Assembly (NCBI RefSeq): GCF_035918395.1
Contig: NZ_CP142362.1
Location: 657,501-721,500, forward strand
Length of the DNA stretch: 64,000 nucleotides
DNA from: Mycolicibacterium sp. ND9-15
GTDB lineage: Bacteria > Actinomycetota > Actinomycetes > Mycobacteriales > Mycobacteriaceae
Direction of reading: 5' to 3'
Under the pieces are notes generated by a model. It was not told where the DNA came from, did not search any database, and saw nothing but the letters and a program-made list of their open reading frames with translations. Both the position numbers and the translations under genes were made by a program. Below, piece after piece: positions 16,840 to 25,407 of the stretch (positions are counted from its first letter, which is position 1; every line of letters starts with the position of its first letter).

Positions 16840-18059
16840 GGGCTCACCGGGGTGTCGAAGAGGATGGGAAGCGCCGTCGGTGACCGGAACACCTGGCCGC
16901 GGATGTAGGCCTCCTCGGCGCCCGGATCGAGCCGCAGGTTGGGCAGGCGGTCCAGTAGGAGGTTGAGCGCGACCCGCATCTCCAGCCGCGCCAGGTGCAT
17001 GCCGAGGCAGACGTGCACACCGTGGCCCCACCCGATGTTGGCCTTGGATTCTCGGAAGATGTCGAATTGATCGGGGTCGGGGAACCGCTCGTCCTGTCGG
17101 TTGGCCGCACCCAACACGGGCATCACCGACGAACCCTCGGGAATGTGAACGCCGCCGAGTTCGGTGTCGCGGCTTGCGATCCGGGTGATCATGCTCAGCG
17201 GCGGCTCCCAGCGCACCGCCTCCTCGATCGCCTGGGGTATCAATGACCGGTCGGCCCGAAGGGCTTCCAGCTGTTCGGGATTGGTCAGCAGCCCGAACAT
17301 CAGGTTGCCGAACGCCCGGTAGGTGGTCTCCACACCGGCGGGTAAAAGCAACCGCAGGAACGAGAAGATCTCCTCGTCCGAGAGCTTTTCCCCGTCGATC
17401 TCGGCCGCGGCCAACCGGCTGATCAGATCGTCGCGCGGGTCCTCGCGACGCGCTGCCAGGATGGGCCGGAAATAGTCGGCCAGCGCGGTGGACGCCTCCC
17501 GACCGCGTTCGGGGTTGACGGTGAACGACAGCAGCGAGATGGACCACTTCTGGAACTGCGCGTAGTCGTCCTGGGGCAGACCCAGCAGCCCGGCGATTAT
17601 CAGCGTGGGGTACGGGAAGTTGAATTCCTTGACCAGGTCGGCACTTCCGCGGCTGGCGAACCGGCCGATCAACGCGTTGCCGATCGTGGTGACCAGCGCG
17701 TCTTCCCAACGGGCCAGCGCCTTCTGCGAGAACGCCTTTGCCACCAACCCCCGGTGCCGGCCGTGCTCGGGTTCGTCCATGCCGAGCATCACATGCTTGC
17801 CGAACACGTCGCCGAACGCCTGGATGATGATCGACGACGAGAACGTCTCGTTGTCCCGTAGCATCTGCTGGGCTTCCTCATAGCGGTAAACCATGACGAT
17901 CGGCTTACCCTCCTGCCCTGGGATACCGGGGATCTCGATCTTCTGGACGGGCTCTTCGCGACGCAACCTCGCCAGTTCGGTGTAGGGGTCGCGCACATCA
18001 CCGGACACGAAGTCGTCGAATTCGCCGAAGTCCTCGAGGTCGTCGAACAACTGTTGCAT
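16836..18059 (-). CDS. Cytochrome P450 (operon P450 no. 1)
   Basis: 407 aa. I-helix PAGVETTYR, ExxR in EEAVRW, and haem loop GWGHGVHVCLGMHLAR with the Cys ligand. The Phe usual at the start of the haem loop is replaced. The N-terminus has an acidic stretch (QQLFDDLEDFGEFDDF). Located 9 bases after the ALDH stop and overlapping the following SDR by 4 bases. Two P450s in one operon suggest successive oxidations of one compound or two entry substrates. Confidence 0.92.
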   Translation of the reverse strand: MQQLFDDLEDFGEFDDFVSGDVRDPYTELARLRREEPVQKIEIPGIPGQEGKPIVMVYRYEEAQQMLRDNETFSSSIIIQAFGDVFGKHVMLGMDEPEHGRHRGLVAKAFSQKALARWEDALVTTIGNALIGRFASRGSADLVKEFNFPYPTLIIAGLLGLPQDDYAQFQKWSISLLSFTVNPERGREASTALADYFRPILAARREDPRDDLISRLAAAEIDGEKLSDEEIFSFLRLLLPAGVETTYRAFGNLMFGLLTNPEQLEALRADRSLIPQAIEEAVRWEPPLSMITRIASRDTELGGVHIPEGSSVMPVLGAANRQDERFPDPDQFDIFRESKANIGWGHGVHVCLGMHLARLEMRVALNLLLDRLPNLRLDPGAEEAYIRGQVFRSPTALPILFDTPVSP

Positions 18060-18068
18060 GGCTTACTC

Positions 18069-19547
18069 CTACGAACCGGCCGGGTAGGCGACGGACTTGA
18101 TCTCGGTGTACTGGTCGAACCCGGCGACACCGTTCTGGCGCCCAATGCCGCTGGCCTTGTATCCGCCGAACGGCGTGTCGGCGCCATAGCCGGCGGTGCC
18201 GTTCAACCCGATGAATCCGGCGCGAAGTCGCCTCGCCACCGACAGGGCGCGGTCCAGCGTGCCGGCCATGACGTTGCCCGCCAGGCCGTACGGGCTGTCG
18301 TTGGCGATGCGCACCGCGTCGTCCTCGTCGTCGAACCGGATCACCGACAGCACGGGACCGAAGATCTCCTCCTGCGCGATGGTCATCGAGTTGTCGACAT
18401 CGACGAAAAGCGTTGGCTTGACGAAGAAGCCCTTGTCCATACCGTCGGGTGTCTCGGCTCCCCCGACCAGCAGGGTCGCGCCTTCCTCGACGCCCTTGTG
18501 GATGTATCCGCGGATGCGGCTGCGCTGCCTGTCGGAGATCACCGGGCCGCACATGGTGCCGAAATCCTGCGGATCGCCGGCCGCGACACCCTCGTAGATG
18601 CCCTTGAGGATCTGCACGCCTTCGTCGTAGCGGGAGCGCGGCAGCAGCAGCCGGGTGGGGTTGGCGCACCCTTGGCCTGCGTGCATGCACGGCGCAATGC
18701 CCATCATGCATCCCACCCCGAAATCCGCGTCCTCCAGCACGATGGTCGCCGACTTGCCGCCCAGTTCGAGGAACAGCCGCTTCATCGTCGCGGCGCCCTT
18801 CTCCATGATCCGACGGCCGACGGCGGTGGACCCGGTGAAAGAGATCAGGTCGACCTTCGGCGACAGGGTGAGTTCTTCGCCGACGAAGTGATCCGATGCG
18901 GTGACGACGTTCACGACGCCCGGTGGGATGTCGGTGTTCTCCGCGATGAGCCGCCCCAGCCGGGTCGCGTTGTACGGAGTGTTCGGTGCCGGCTTGAGGA
19001 CGACGGTGTTGCCGGTGCCGAGGGCTTGCCCGATCTTCTGGATGGTGACCTCGAACGGGAAGTTCCACGGCACGATCGCCCCGACCACACCGACGGGCTC
19101 GCGCCAGACTTTGCGGGTGGTGTTGACCCCGGTGACCGACACCAGCGCATCGCCCAGCGAGGTCTCCCAACGGTATTCGTCGATCAGCCGGGCCGGGTAT
19201 TTCAGGGCGTCGGAAAGCGGCGCATCGAGTTGAGGGCCGTGCGTGATGGCACGCGGACAGCCCACCTCGAGGATGAGTTCCTCACGCAACTCTTCCTGCT
19301 CGGACTCGAGCGCCTCCTGAAGTTGCAGCAGGCACCGCTGCCGGAACGCATGGTCGGTGGACCAGTCCGTCTCGTCGAACGCTCGCCGCGCCGCATCGAT
19401 CGCCCGGTGCATATCGGCCTTCGAGGCATCGGCGACCTCGCCGAGCGCCTCCTCGGTCGCCGGGTTGATGTTGGTGAAGGTGCCCGCCTCACCGTCGACG
19501 AGCTTGCCGTCGATCATCATCTTGGTCTCGAAGCGAGCGTCAGCCAT
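18069..19547 (-). CDS. Aldehyde dehydrogenase family protein
   Basis: 492 aa, usual family length. NAD-binding glycine in FTGSTAVGRRI, general-base Glu in LELGGKSA, and catalytic Cys in GQGCANPTRL. It oxidises an aldehyde to an acid with NAD(P). In this operon it would act after a P450 and an alcohol dehydrogenase, giving alcohol, then aldehyde, then acid; this order is inferred from the enzyme set. GAGGAAG precedes the ATG; it overlaps the preceding SDR stop by 8 bases. Confidence 0.93.
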   Translation of the reverse strand: MADARFETKMMIDGKLVDGEAGTFTNINPATEEALGEVADASKADMHRAIDAARRAFDETDWSTDHAFRQRCLLQLQEALESEQEELREELILEVGCPRAITHGPQLDAPLSDALKYPARLIDEYRWETSLGDALVSVTGVNTTRKVWREPVGVVGAIVPWNFPFEVTIQKIGQALGTGNTVVLKPAPNTPYNATRLGRLIAENTDIPPGVVNVVTASDHFVGEELTLSPKVDLISFTGSTAVGRRIMEKGAATMKRLFLELGGKSATIVLEDADFGVGCMMGIAPCMHAGQGCANPTRLLLPRSRYDEGVQILKGIYEGVAAGDPQDFGTMCGPVISDRQRSRIRGYIHKGVEEGATLLVGGAETPDGMDKGFFVKPTLFVDVDNSMTIAQEEIFGPVLSVIRFDDEDDAVRIANDSPYGLAGNVMAGTLDRALSVARRLRAGFIGLNGTAGYGADTPFGGYKASGIGRQNGVAGFDQYTEIKSVAYPAGS

Positions 19548-20427
19548 GGTCTCTGCTTCCTCGTAGCGCGCCGAACCGCGGGATGCCCATCATCAGCCGG
19601 ATCATCTGGTGCAATCCGGCGGACGGGAATACGCGGTTGGCGATCAACAACATTCGTGCGGATGGGCCGGCCGGCAACTTGGCGAAGGGTTTCGCGCTGT
19701 CCAGCGCCTTCGCCAGATACACGGCGAATTTGTCCGGCGGGCGAGCGGCAATCTTCATCGCGGCGCGCCCTCGCTTGTCCATGGTGCGGTGATGCGCAGC
19801 GTACGGGCCGTCCAAATCGCGGCAATCGGTGGTTCCCGCGTCGGTGATGATTTCGGTGTCGTAGACCCCAGTCACGAGGATCGTCACGCCGATCCCGAAC
19901 GGCGCCACTTCACCGGCCATCGCCTCGCCCCACCGATCCAGCGCACCCTTGACCGCCGAATAGGGTGCGGTCGAGGGCATCCCCCGTACTCCTTGTTGGC
20001 TCGACACCAGGACAATCCGACCGCGTCCGGCTTCACGCATGGCCGGCAGCAGCGCCTTGGTCAATGCGACGGGGCCGAAGATGTTGGTCGCGAACATCTG
20101 CTCCCACAGGCTCACCGGTGTCTCTTCGACCATTCCGGCCGCCGAGATCCCGGCGTTGTGCACCAGCGCGTAGGGCGCACCGACCGCCTCCTCGATCGAC
20201 TTCGCGGCCGCCTCGATCGACGCGGTGTCGGTGAGATCGAGGGTGACACCGATGAGGTTCGGATCGTCCGGCGCCGCGCCCGTGGCATCCCGCAGCCGTT
20301 GCATGCCGGCATCGACCGACCGCATGGCCGCGATGACCTGCCAGCCCTGCCGGTACAGGTGGGAGGCCGATGCCAGCCCCAGGCCTCGCGAGGCGCCGGT
20401 GATGACGACACTGCGCGGTTCACCCAT
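19540..20427 (-). CDS. Short-chain dehydrogenase/reductase
   Basis: 295 aa from the ATG at 20427, which has GAGGA 7 bases upstream; an earlier ATG at 20460 would overlap the AveC-like stop. Cofactor motif TGASRGLGLASA, HNAG in LVHNAGISA, and catalytic Ser/Tyr/Lys in SSQQGVRGM and YSAVKGALD. The C-terminal ~80 residues include hydrophobic stretches of the kind seen in membrane-associated SDRs. Third gene of the operon; substrate unknown. Confidence 0.87.
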   Translation of the reverse strand: MGEPRSVVITGASRGLGLASASHLYRQGWQVIAAMRSVDAGMQRLRDATGAAPDDPNLIGVTLDLTDTASIEAAAKSIEEAVGAPYALVHNAGISAAGMVEETPVSLWEQMFATNIFGPVALTKALLPAMREAGRGRIVLVSSQQGVRGMPSTAPYSAVKGALDRWGEAMAGEVAPFGIGVTILVTGVYDTEIITDAGTTDCRDLDGPYAAHHRTMDKRGRAAMKIAARPPDKFAVYLAKALDSAKPFAKLPAGPSARMLLIANRVFPSAGLHQMIRLMMGIPRFGALRGSRDHG

Positions 20428-20452
20428 CGTCTGTTCCTCGCGCCAGCGCTCA

Positions 20453-21592
20453 TCACTCATTGCCCGGTGCGCACCGATCACTTCTGGCGCCCAGTTCCAC
20501 GTCCGGTCGTCCGTCGGGCTGTCCGCTCATCCAGGTCGACATGATCCCGGCGGAATACGGACCGGGTTGCCCGTTCTGCTCGTAGAAACCCTGCGGGTCA
20601 TAGGTCTTCACCTCCGGATAGGGCCATGGGCAGGCCACTGAGGTGGAGATCTTGGTCGCTTTCACGATCGCGAACAGCCCGCCGTAACAGAGATAGGCGA
20701 CGTTGATGATCACGAACATCACGACGAAGGTGCCCAGTCTGGGCCGAGAGGCGAAGATCCGGGCCCGCTGAGCGAGTTTCTCCGCGACGGACTTGCCGGT
20801 GTCGTCCCGATACAGCAGTACACCGGCTGGGATCATCACGAATGTCACCGCGACGACTTCCCAGATCAGCGGGAACTGATGGGGTTCCCCGGTGAACACC
20901 GACGCCCACGGCGGCACCTGCGAATAGATGTACATACCGGTGCGCACCAAGGTGATCTCGAGCGCCGCGTCCACGACCATCCCGATCGGGAAGATGATGG
21001 CCGCCAGGCTGATCAGCGGGTGCCGCCATACGAACGAGTCAACGGGCCTGCGCGCCTGCAGTTTCCGCAGAATCCAGATGGCCGGAAAGTACGGCCCAAG
21101 GTAGAACATCACGTAACCGAGAACCACGAACGGCTCCACCGTCGGTGACAGCGACACCAGCGGCCAGTCCTCGGGCAGGTGTGCCAGTTCCGGGTTGTAG
21201 ACCGCGAACGGCGACCAGTTCATGATCGGGTCCTGCCACACGATCAACGACGTGACCAGCGCCATCAGCAACGTCGGGTTGTGTGGGTTGCGCCGCCAGT
21301 GCACCACCCACAGGATGACGATGACGACCATCGTGACGACGGTGAAGGTCTCGAGGATCACGACCCAAGTGGATGTGCTCCACCCGAACAACACCCCGAC
21401 GGGTCGCGGCGCGCCCTCGACGTCCGGATTGGCGATCCGCGGGGAGCCCGGACCCTTGCGGGTGTTCACGGCGAAGAACACCGCAACGGCAAGGAGTGCC
21501 GCCACCGCGATCCACGGCCCGAGCCAGGAGCGCTTCGTCGGCTCGGCGACAGCGGGCTGGGTGGGATCAGCCTTCGGTGTTTCAGTGGTCAC
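20453..21592 (-). CDS. AveC-like (spirocyclase family) membrane protein, long form
   Basis: 379 aa, GTG start, with about seven membrane segments (WIAVAALLAVAVFFAV, TVVTMVVIVILWVVHW, LISLAAIIFPIGMVVDAALE). Motifs shared with the AveC-like family include LIVWQDPIMNW and FPLIWEVVAVTF. It starts 3 bases after the preceding gene. In mycobacteria, such genes recur next to P450s and SDRs, but no reaction has been shown; cyclisation or transport of a hydrophobic intermediate are possibilities. Confidence 0.8.
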   Translation of the reverse strand: MTTETPKADPTQPAVAEPTKRSWLGPWIAVAALLAVAVFFAVNTRKGPGSPRIANPDVEGAPRPVGVLFGWSTSTWVVILETFTVVTMVVIVILWVVHWRRNPHNPTLLMALVTSLIVWQDPIMNWSPFAVYNPELAHLPEDWPLVSLSPTVEPFVVLGYVMFYLGPYFPAIWILRKLQARRPVDSFVWRHPLISLAAIIFPIGMVVDAALEITLVRTGMYIYSQVPPWASVFTGEPHQFPLIWEVVAVTFVMIPAGVLLYRDDTGKSVAEKLAQRARIFASRPRLGTFVVMFVIINVAYLCYGGLFAIVKATKISTSVACPWPYPEVKTYDPQGFYEQNGQPGPYSAGIMSTWMSGQPDGRPDVELGARSDRCAPGNE

Positions 21593-21595
21593 GGG

Positions 21596-22708
21596 TTACT
21601 CCTCACCAAAGCGGTCGACAAGATGAGAGTTGACGCCGTCGGGGTCGAGCCTTCGGGCCACGAGATAACCGGCGCCCATCCAGGCCCGGCGCGTCCAGTT
21701 GCCGAACGAGACGCGGGTCCCCGGCGCACCCGCGGCGGCAGGCATCATCTTGACGCGTTCCAGCGCCTCCTTGACCCCTCGCGGACTCAGCGGATGAGCA
21801 TCGGTGCACGCGCGTAGAAGTGCCGTGGCGACATCGCAGTTCACCACGGGCACACAGTATTCCGGCCGGCGGCCGAACTTATCCTGATACTTGTCGAGAA
21901 ACCGCTGACCGACGGGGTTGCCCTCGTCGTACTGGTCGACGCCCGTCCACCCCATGAACGCGTTCCACATGATCGGGTTGATCCACGCGTTCTGAAAGGC
22001 GGTGCTGGTGAACCGCGGCGGATCCCAGCCGAGCGCTTCGAGCGCCGGGTTGACGAACACGATGCCGAATCCGAAGCCGGCGTGCACCACGGCCTGTGCC
22101 TTCGCTTCGTGCAGAGTGCGCACCGCATCCGAGACATCTTGCGCCGTCTGAGCAATCGCCGCCTCGGCGACTATCCTTAATCCCTTACGCCGGCATGCGC
22201 TCCGGAAATTCTTCACGTACGTCTCACCGACGAGCGACTGCTCCATGAGGATGCCGACCTCGCGGTGGCCGCCCTTGGCCAACAGGTCTGCCCAGAAGAT
22301 CGGCTCGTCGGTCAGCGATCCCTGTGGGAACGAGAACGTCCACTCCCCCAGCCAGGCGTCGCTGCCGGTGACGCTGAGCGCCGGGACCCGGAAGCGCTCC
22401 TCGATGGCCTCGCGGGTCGGCACGCAGTTGTCGGTGATGTGCGGCCCGAACACCGCGAGACATCCCTCGTCGACGAGCTCGCCGTATGCGTCGATCACTG
22501 CTTTGACCGAGCCCTTCGGCAGCCCCTCGACCTCCTTGTAGATGATCTGGATGGGTCGGTCGATCACCCCGTTCTCGACCGCCTCGGCGAAGATCAGCTC
22601 GAACGGATTGGACAGATCTTCCTTCATCTCCTGCGGGTACAGGTCGGGCAGTTTGAAGTCCATGAGGTACCCGAACTTGATCGGTTCCGCGGTGCTCTCG
22701 TAGGACAT
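21596..22708 (-). CDS. Periplasmic-binding-protein-like (type I, Leu/urea) protein without signal peptide
   Basis: 370 aa. The fold is that of branched-chain amino acid or urea binding proteins: LAVFGPHITDN, VPALSVTGSDAW, GHREVGILMEQSLVGETYV, GRRPEYCVPVVNCDVATAL. The N-terminus (MSYESTAEPIKFGYLMDFKL) has neither signal peptide nor lipobox, and no ABC transporter is encoded nearby, so it is likely cytoplasmic. It heads the eight-gene operon, with the shared 15-bp operator just upstream at 22729-22743. A sensing or ligand-presenting role is inferred. Confidence 0.82.
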   Translation of the reverse strand: MSYESTAEPIKFGYLMDFKLPDLYPQEMKEDLSNPFELIFAEAVENGVIDRPIQIIYKEVEGLPKGSVKAVIDAYGELVDEGCLAVFGPHITDNCVPTREAIEERFRVPALSVTGSDAWLGEWTFSFPQGSLTDEPIFWADLLAKGGHREVGILMEQSLVGETYVKNFRSACRRKGLRIVAEAAIAQTAQDVSDAVRTLHEAKAQAVVHAGFGFGIVFVNPALEALGWDPPRFTSTAFQNAWINPIMWNAFMGWTGVDQYDEGNPVGQRFLDKYQDKFGRRPEYCVPVVNCDVATALLRACTDAHPLSPRGVKEALERVKMMPAAAGAPGTRVSFGNWTRRAWMGAGYLVARRLDPDGVNSHLVDRFGEE

Positions 22709-22728
22709 GCACCCTCCGTCGACGTGAA

Positions 22729-22743
22729 ACCTAATATTTGTTC
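22729..22743 (+). promoter_or_regulatory. Shared 15-bp motif, copy A (before eight-gene operon)
   Basis: ACCTAATATTTGTTC, 20 bases upstream of the ATG of the binding-protein-like gene. It fits the consensus ACC[A/T]AAN[A/T]T[C/T]TGTTC exactly. Its position so near the start codon suggests repression by blocking the promoter. Confidence 0.7.
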
Positions 22744-22770
22744 AGACAGTAGCGGGGGTTGTGATCAGCG

Positions 22771-23577
22771 TCAATCGTCCGTTGGCGGGTCGGCCAAGTA
22801 GGCGTCGATCATCTCGATCAATCCGCGGGTCACGGTCGCGTCGTCGGTGAGCGGGCCTGCGATCGCGGCGCGCGCGGCGTCTCGTGGGGTCAAGCCCTCG
22901 GCGATCAGCCGGCCGGCGGCGATCAGCACCCGCGTCGACGCGACTTCGCGAAGTCCCCCGGTCTCCAACCGCCGGATCGCGTGGCCCAGCCGTACGAGCT
23001 CGGCCGCGTGGTCGTGGTCGATGGTCGCTTCGCTGGCGACGACCTTCTCCTCGACATCGGTTGTCGGAAAGCCGAATTCGATCGCGACCATCCGCTGTCT
23101 GGTGGAGTCTTTGAGATCTTTCAGCACGCTCTGATAACCCGGGTTGTAGGAAACGACCAGACAGAAGCCCGGCGCCGCGTCCAGCGTGACGCCCAGCCGT
23201 TCGATCGGCAGTTGCCTGCGGTGGTCGGCCAGCGGGTGCAGCACGACGGTGGTGTCCTGTCGGGCTTCCACGACCTCGTCGAGATAGCAGATCGCACCGT
23301 CCCGGACCGCACGGGTCAGGGGCCCGTCGACCCACTCGGTGTCACCGCCGCGCAGAAGGAACCGGCCGACCAGATCGGCGGTGGTCAGGTCGTCGTGGCA
23401 GGAGACGGTGACCAGCGGCCGGTCCAGGTCGTGTGCCATCGCCTCGACGAACCGCGTCTTTCCGCATCCCGTCGGACCCTTCAACGCGATCGAGAGCCCC
23501 TGCTTGTAGGCGGCCTTGAACACCTGCTCCTCGTTTGCGACGGGCACGTAGTACGGGCGCGGCGGCTTCACCTGCAT
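22771..23577 (-). CDS. MoxR/NorQ/CbbQ-type AAA+ ATPase
   Basis: 268 aa. Walker A GPTGCGKTRFVEAMA near residue 33, Walker B AICYLDEVVEAR, and sensor VVSYNPGYQ. The C-terminal helical part matches NorQ/CbbQ. With a VWA partner, such ATPases remodel or activate metalloenzymes, as CbbQ-CbbO does for Rubisco and NorQ-NorD for NO reductase. The partner VWA gene is directly upstream (23632-25326). Which enzyme in this island is the client is unknown. Copy B of the shared motif lies in its promoter. Confidence 0.9.
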   Translation of the reverse strand: MQVKPPRPYYVPVANEEQVFKAAYKQGLSIALKGPTGCGKTRFVEAMAHDLDRPLVTVSCHDDLTTADLVGRFLLRGGDTEWVDGPLTRAVRDGAICYLDEVVEARQDTTVVLHPLADHRRQLPIERLGVTLDAAPGFCLVVSYNPGYQSVLKDLKDSTRQRMVAIEFGFPTTDVEEKVVASEATIDHDHAAELVRLGHAIRRLETGGLREVASTRVLIAAGRLIAEGLTPRDAARAAIAGPLTDDATVTRGLIEMIDAYLADPPTDD

Positions 23578-23616
23578 GACTTCCCTTCGCTCACTCGTTT
23601 CATGGACCCTAACGGG

Positions 23617-23631
23617 GAACAGATGTTTGGT
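23617..23631 (-). promoter_or_regulatory. Shared 15-bp motif, copy B (before AAA+ gene)
   Basis: Read on the minus strand: ACCAAACATCTGTTC, 39 bases before the AAA+ start and directly after the VWA stop. The exact consensus match between two genes on the same strand implies that the AAA+ gene has its own regulated promoter. Confidence 0.7.
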
Positions 23632-25326
23632 TCAAGACATCGCCGGTGTCGACACGCGCCGTCGCAGGTCCGCGGTGCGGAGAGCCGAGCGGAACAGCGG
23701 TCCGATCACGTCCGCCAACTGCGCGGGCTTGGGGATCGACGCGTGTGCGGCGCTGCCGAACACCCTGGCCAGCTCACCGGAGTCGGTGGCGGCCCCGATC
23801 GTCAAGCACAGACAGCCGACACCCTCGCGCCGGGCCTCCCCCAGTGCCCGTCGTACGTCGGCTGCCCCGTACAGCCGCTCGTAACCGTGGTCGTAGGCCA
23901 ACCCATCGGAGAGCACGACCAGCAAGCGGCGTGACGTGCCGGCCTTCTCCGCCATCACCGCGGTACCGTGCCGGATGGCCGCCCCCAGCCGTGAGTAGGC
24001 GCCCGGGGTGAGACTGCCAAGGCGCCGCATGGCCATCGCGTCGAGGTGATCGTCGAAGCGCTTCACCGGCACCAGATGAACCGCGGAGCGACCCTGAGAC
24101 TGAAATGCGTACATCGCCACGCGGTCTCCGAGCTCGTGCAGCGCGACCGTCAGCGCCGCCGCAGCCGCCCGCTGCTGCTCGTGCACGGTCTGTCCGAAAG
24201 TGCCTGCCTCCCCGGCCGAACCGGAGACGTCGAGCAGGACGAGCACGGCCAGATCGCGACGCCTGCGCAAGCTGTCGAGGTAGACGGCCTCGTCGGGCGT
24301 CGAACCCGCCAGCGTTTCCACGCGCGCCTCGACCGCCGCGTCGACGTCGATGTCGTCACCCTGAGTCTGCCGGTGGCATCGGTCCAGCCCGATACCGAGC
24401 CGGGTCAGCGGCCGCCTCAACGCGTGCACATCAGGACGAACCAGCACATGCCCCTTCTCGATCCGGGGGTCGATCTCGAGCACCGTGCACCAGTCCAGCC
24501 GATAGCAGCGCCGCTCGAAGTCCCACTCGTGGTAGGTGCGCCGCTCGTTCGTGGCGGCTGTCCAGCCATCGGTGTCCGCCGCCCCGGCCGCGCTCGAGGT
24601 CACCACACCCGCACCGCGAAGTCCCCTGCGGGAGCGATGAGTTGGCGTATCGGCTCCCGGTGTGCCGCCGCCGGAGAGCCTACGGACACTCTTGGTCATA
24701 CGCTTCAGGAGCTTGCCGAGCGCGCCGCCTCCGCCGACGGGACTGGAGAAGGGATCGGCGACGTCGTCGCCGTCGACGTCATCGTCGTCGTCCGATTCGG
24801 TTAGATCCAAGTTCGACCCGCGACGTGGGATGTGTCCGCCCGCCGGTTCCACCTGTGCGGCGGCGCGCATCGACAGCAGCTTCTGTGCCTTGATCACGCC
24901 GAAGCCCGCCGGTGGATCGGCGATGTCACGGTGCTCCCCGGCCACCTTCAGCGAACCGGCAGCGGAATCCGCACGTGCCGCGAGATCACAGTCGAGAAGC
25001 GAACGGACTCCGGACGGCAGCAGGTGGTCGTTGGCCGACAACGCGCGCTGGCCTTCCACCGCCAGGTATCGCCGGGCCAGCGCCGGACGTCTGACGAGCC
25101 TGCGTACCACATCGGCGCCCAGACCCCCACTGGCCAGAAGCGACGCCTGCACCGTGACCGACTCGAGTTGGCGGGGCGCGCTGGCGGACGGGTCGACGAA
25201 GACCGTGACGCCGTCGGTCCAGGCCGCTTCACCCGGAGTCGCCGGCGCGACCGCTATGGTGCGGCCGGCCAGAGCCGATGCCAGCAGCGCCAGGCGCCTG
25301 GGATCGTCGGCGTCCTCGCTCGTCAT
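23632..25326 (-). CDS. VWA-domain protein, NorD/CbbO-like
   Basis: 564 aa from the ATG at 25326 (GGG 8 bases upstream); the longer frame starts inside the operator. The C-terminal VWA domain (from about residue 370) has the metal-ion site DVSGSAGEAG, with later parts in LTPGAYSRLGAAIRHG and VVLSDGLAYDHG. The middle region is acidic and poorly conserved (ESDDDDDVDGDDV). NorD-type proteins work with a NorQ-type ATPase, here the next gene. The N-terminal part probably recognises the client enzyme. Confidence 0.88.
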   Translation of the reverse strand: MTSEDADDPRRLALLASALAGRTIAVAPATPGEAAWTDGVTVFVDPSASAPRQLESVTVQASLLASGGLGADVVRRLVRRPALARRYLAVEGQRALSANDHLLPSGVRSLLDCDLAARADSAAGSLKVAGEHRDIADPPAGFGVIKAQKLLSMRAAAQVEPAGGHIPRRGSNLDLTESDDDDDVDGDDVADPFSSPVGGGGALGKLLKRMTKSVRRLSGGGTPGADTPTHRSRRGLRGAGVVTSSAAGAADTDGWTAATNERRTYHEWDFERRCYRLDWCTVLEIDPRIEKGHVLVRPDVHALRRPLTRLGIGLDRCHRQTQGDDIDVDAAVEARVETLAGSTPDEAVYLDSLRRRRDLAVLVLLDVSGSAGEAGTFGQTVHEQQRAAAAALTVALHELGDRVAMYAFQSQGRSAVHLVPVKRFDDHLDAMAMRRLGSLTPGAYSRLGAAIRHGTAVMAEKAGTSRRLLVVLSDGLAYDHGYERLYGAADVRRALGEARREGVGCLCLTIGAATDSGELARVFGSAAHASIPKPAQLADVIGPLFRSALRTADLRRRVSTPAMS

Positions 25327-25348
25327 CGAGCACGCCCTTTCCTCGTTG

Positions 25349-25363
25349 ACCAAATATCTGTTC
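25349..25363 (+). promoter_or_regulatory. Shared 15-bp motif, copy C (divergent VWA/SDR promoters)
   Basis: ACCAAATATCTGTTC, between the divergent VWA gene (start 25326) and SDR gene (start 25408). It is the copy closest to the consensus and could control both directions. Confidence 0.72.
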
Positions 25364-25407
25364 CAACGTAAAGTCCGGCCGGACCGCCGTCAATCATTGG
25401 AGGGACG

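Noticed and set aside
16840..17709. Long minus-strand extension of the SDR frame ending at 15928
   Set aside because: It is a shadow of the P450 gene 16836-18059; the SDR starts at the ATG 16839.
18054..19847. 597-codon open frame on the plus strand
   Set aside because: It lies antisense to the ALDH and SDR genes and has no domain or ribosome site; a high-GC artefact.
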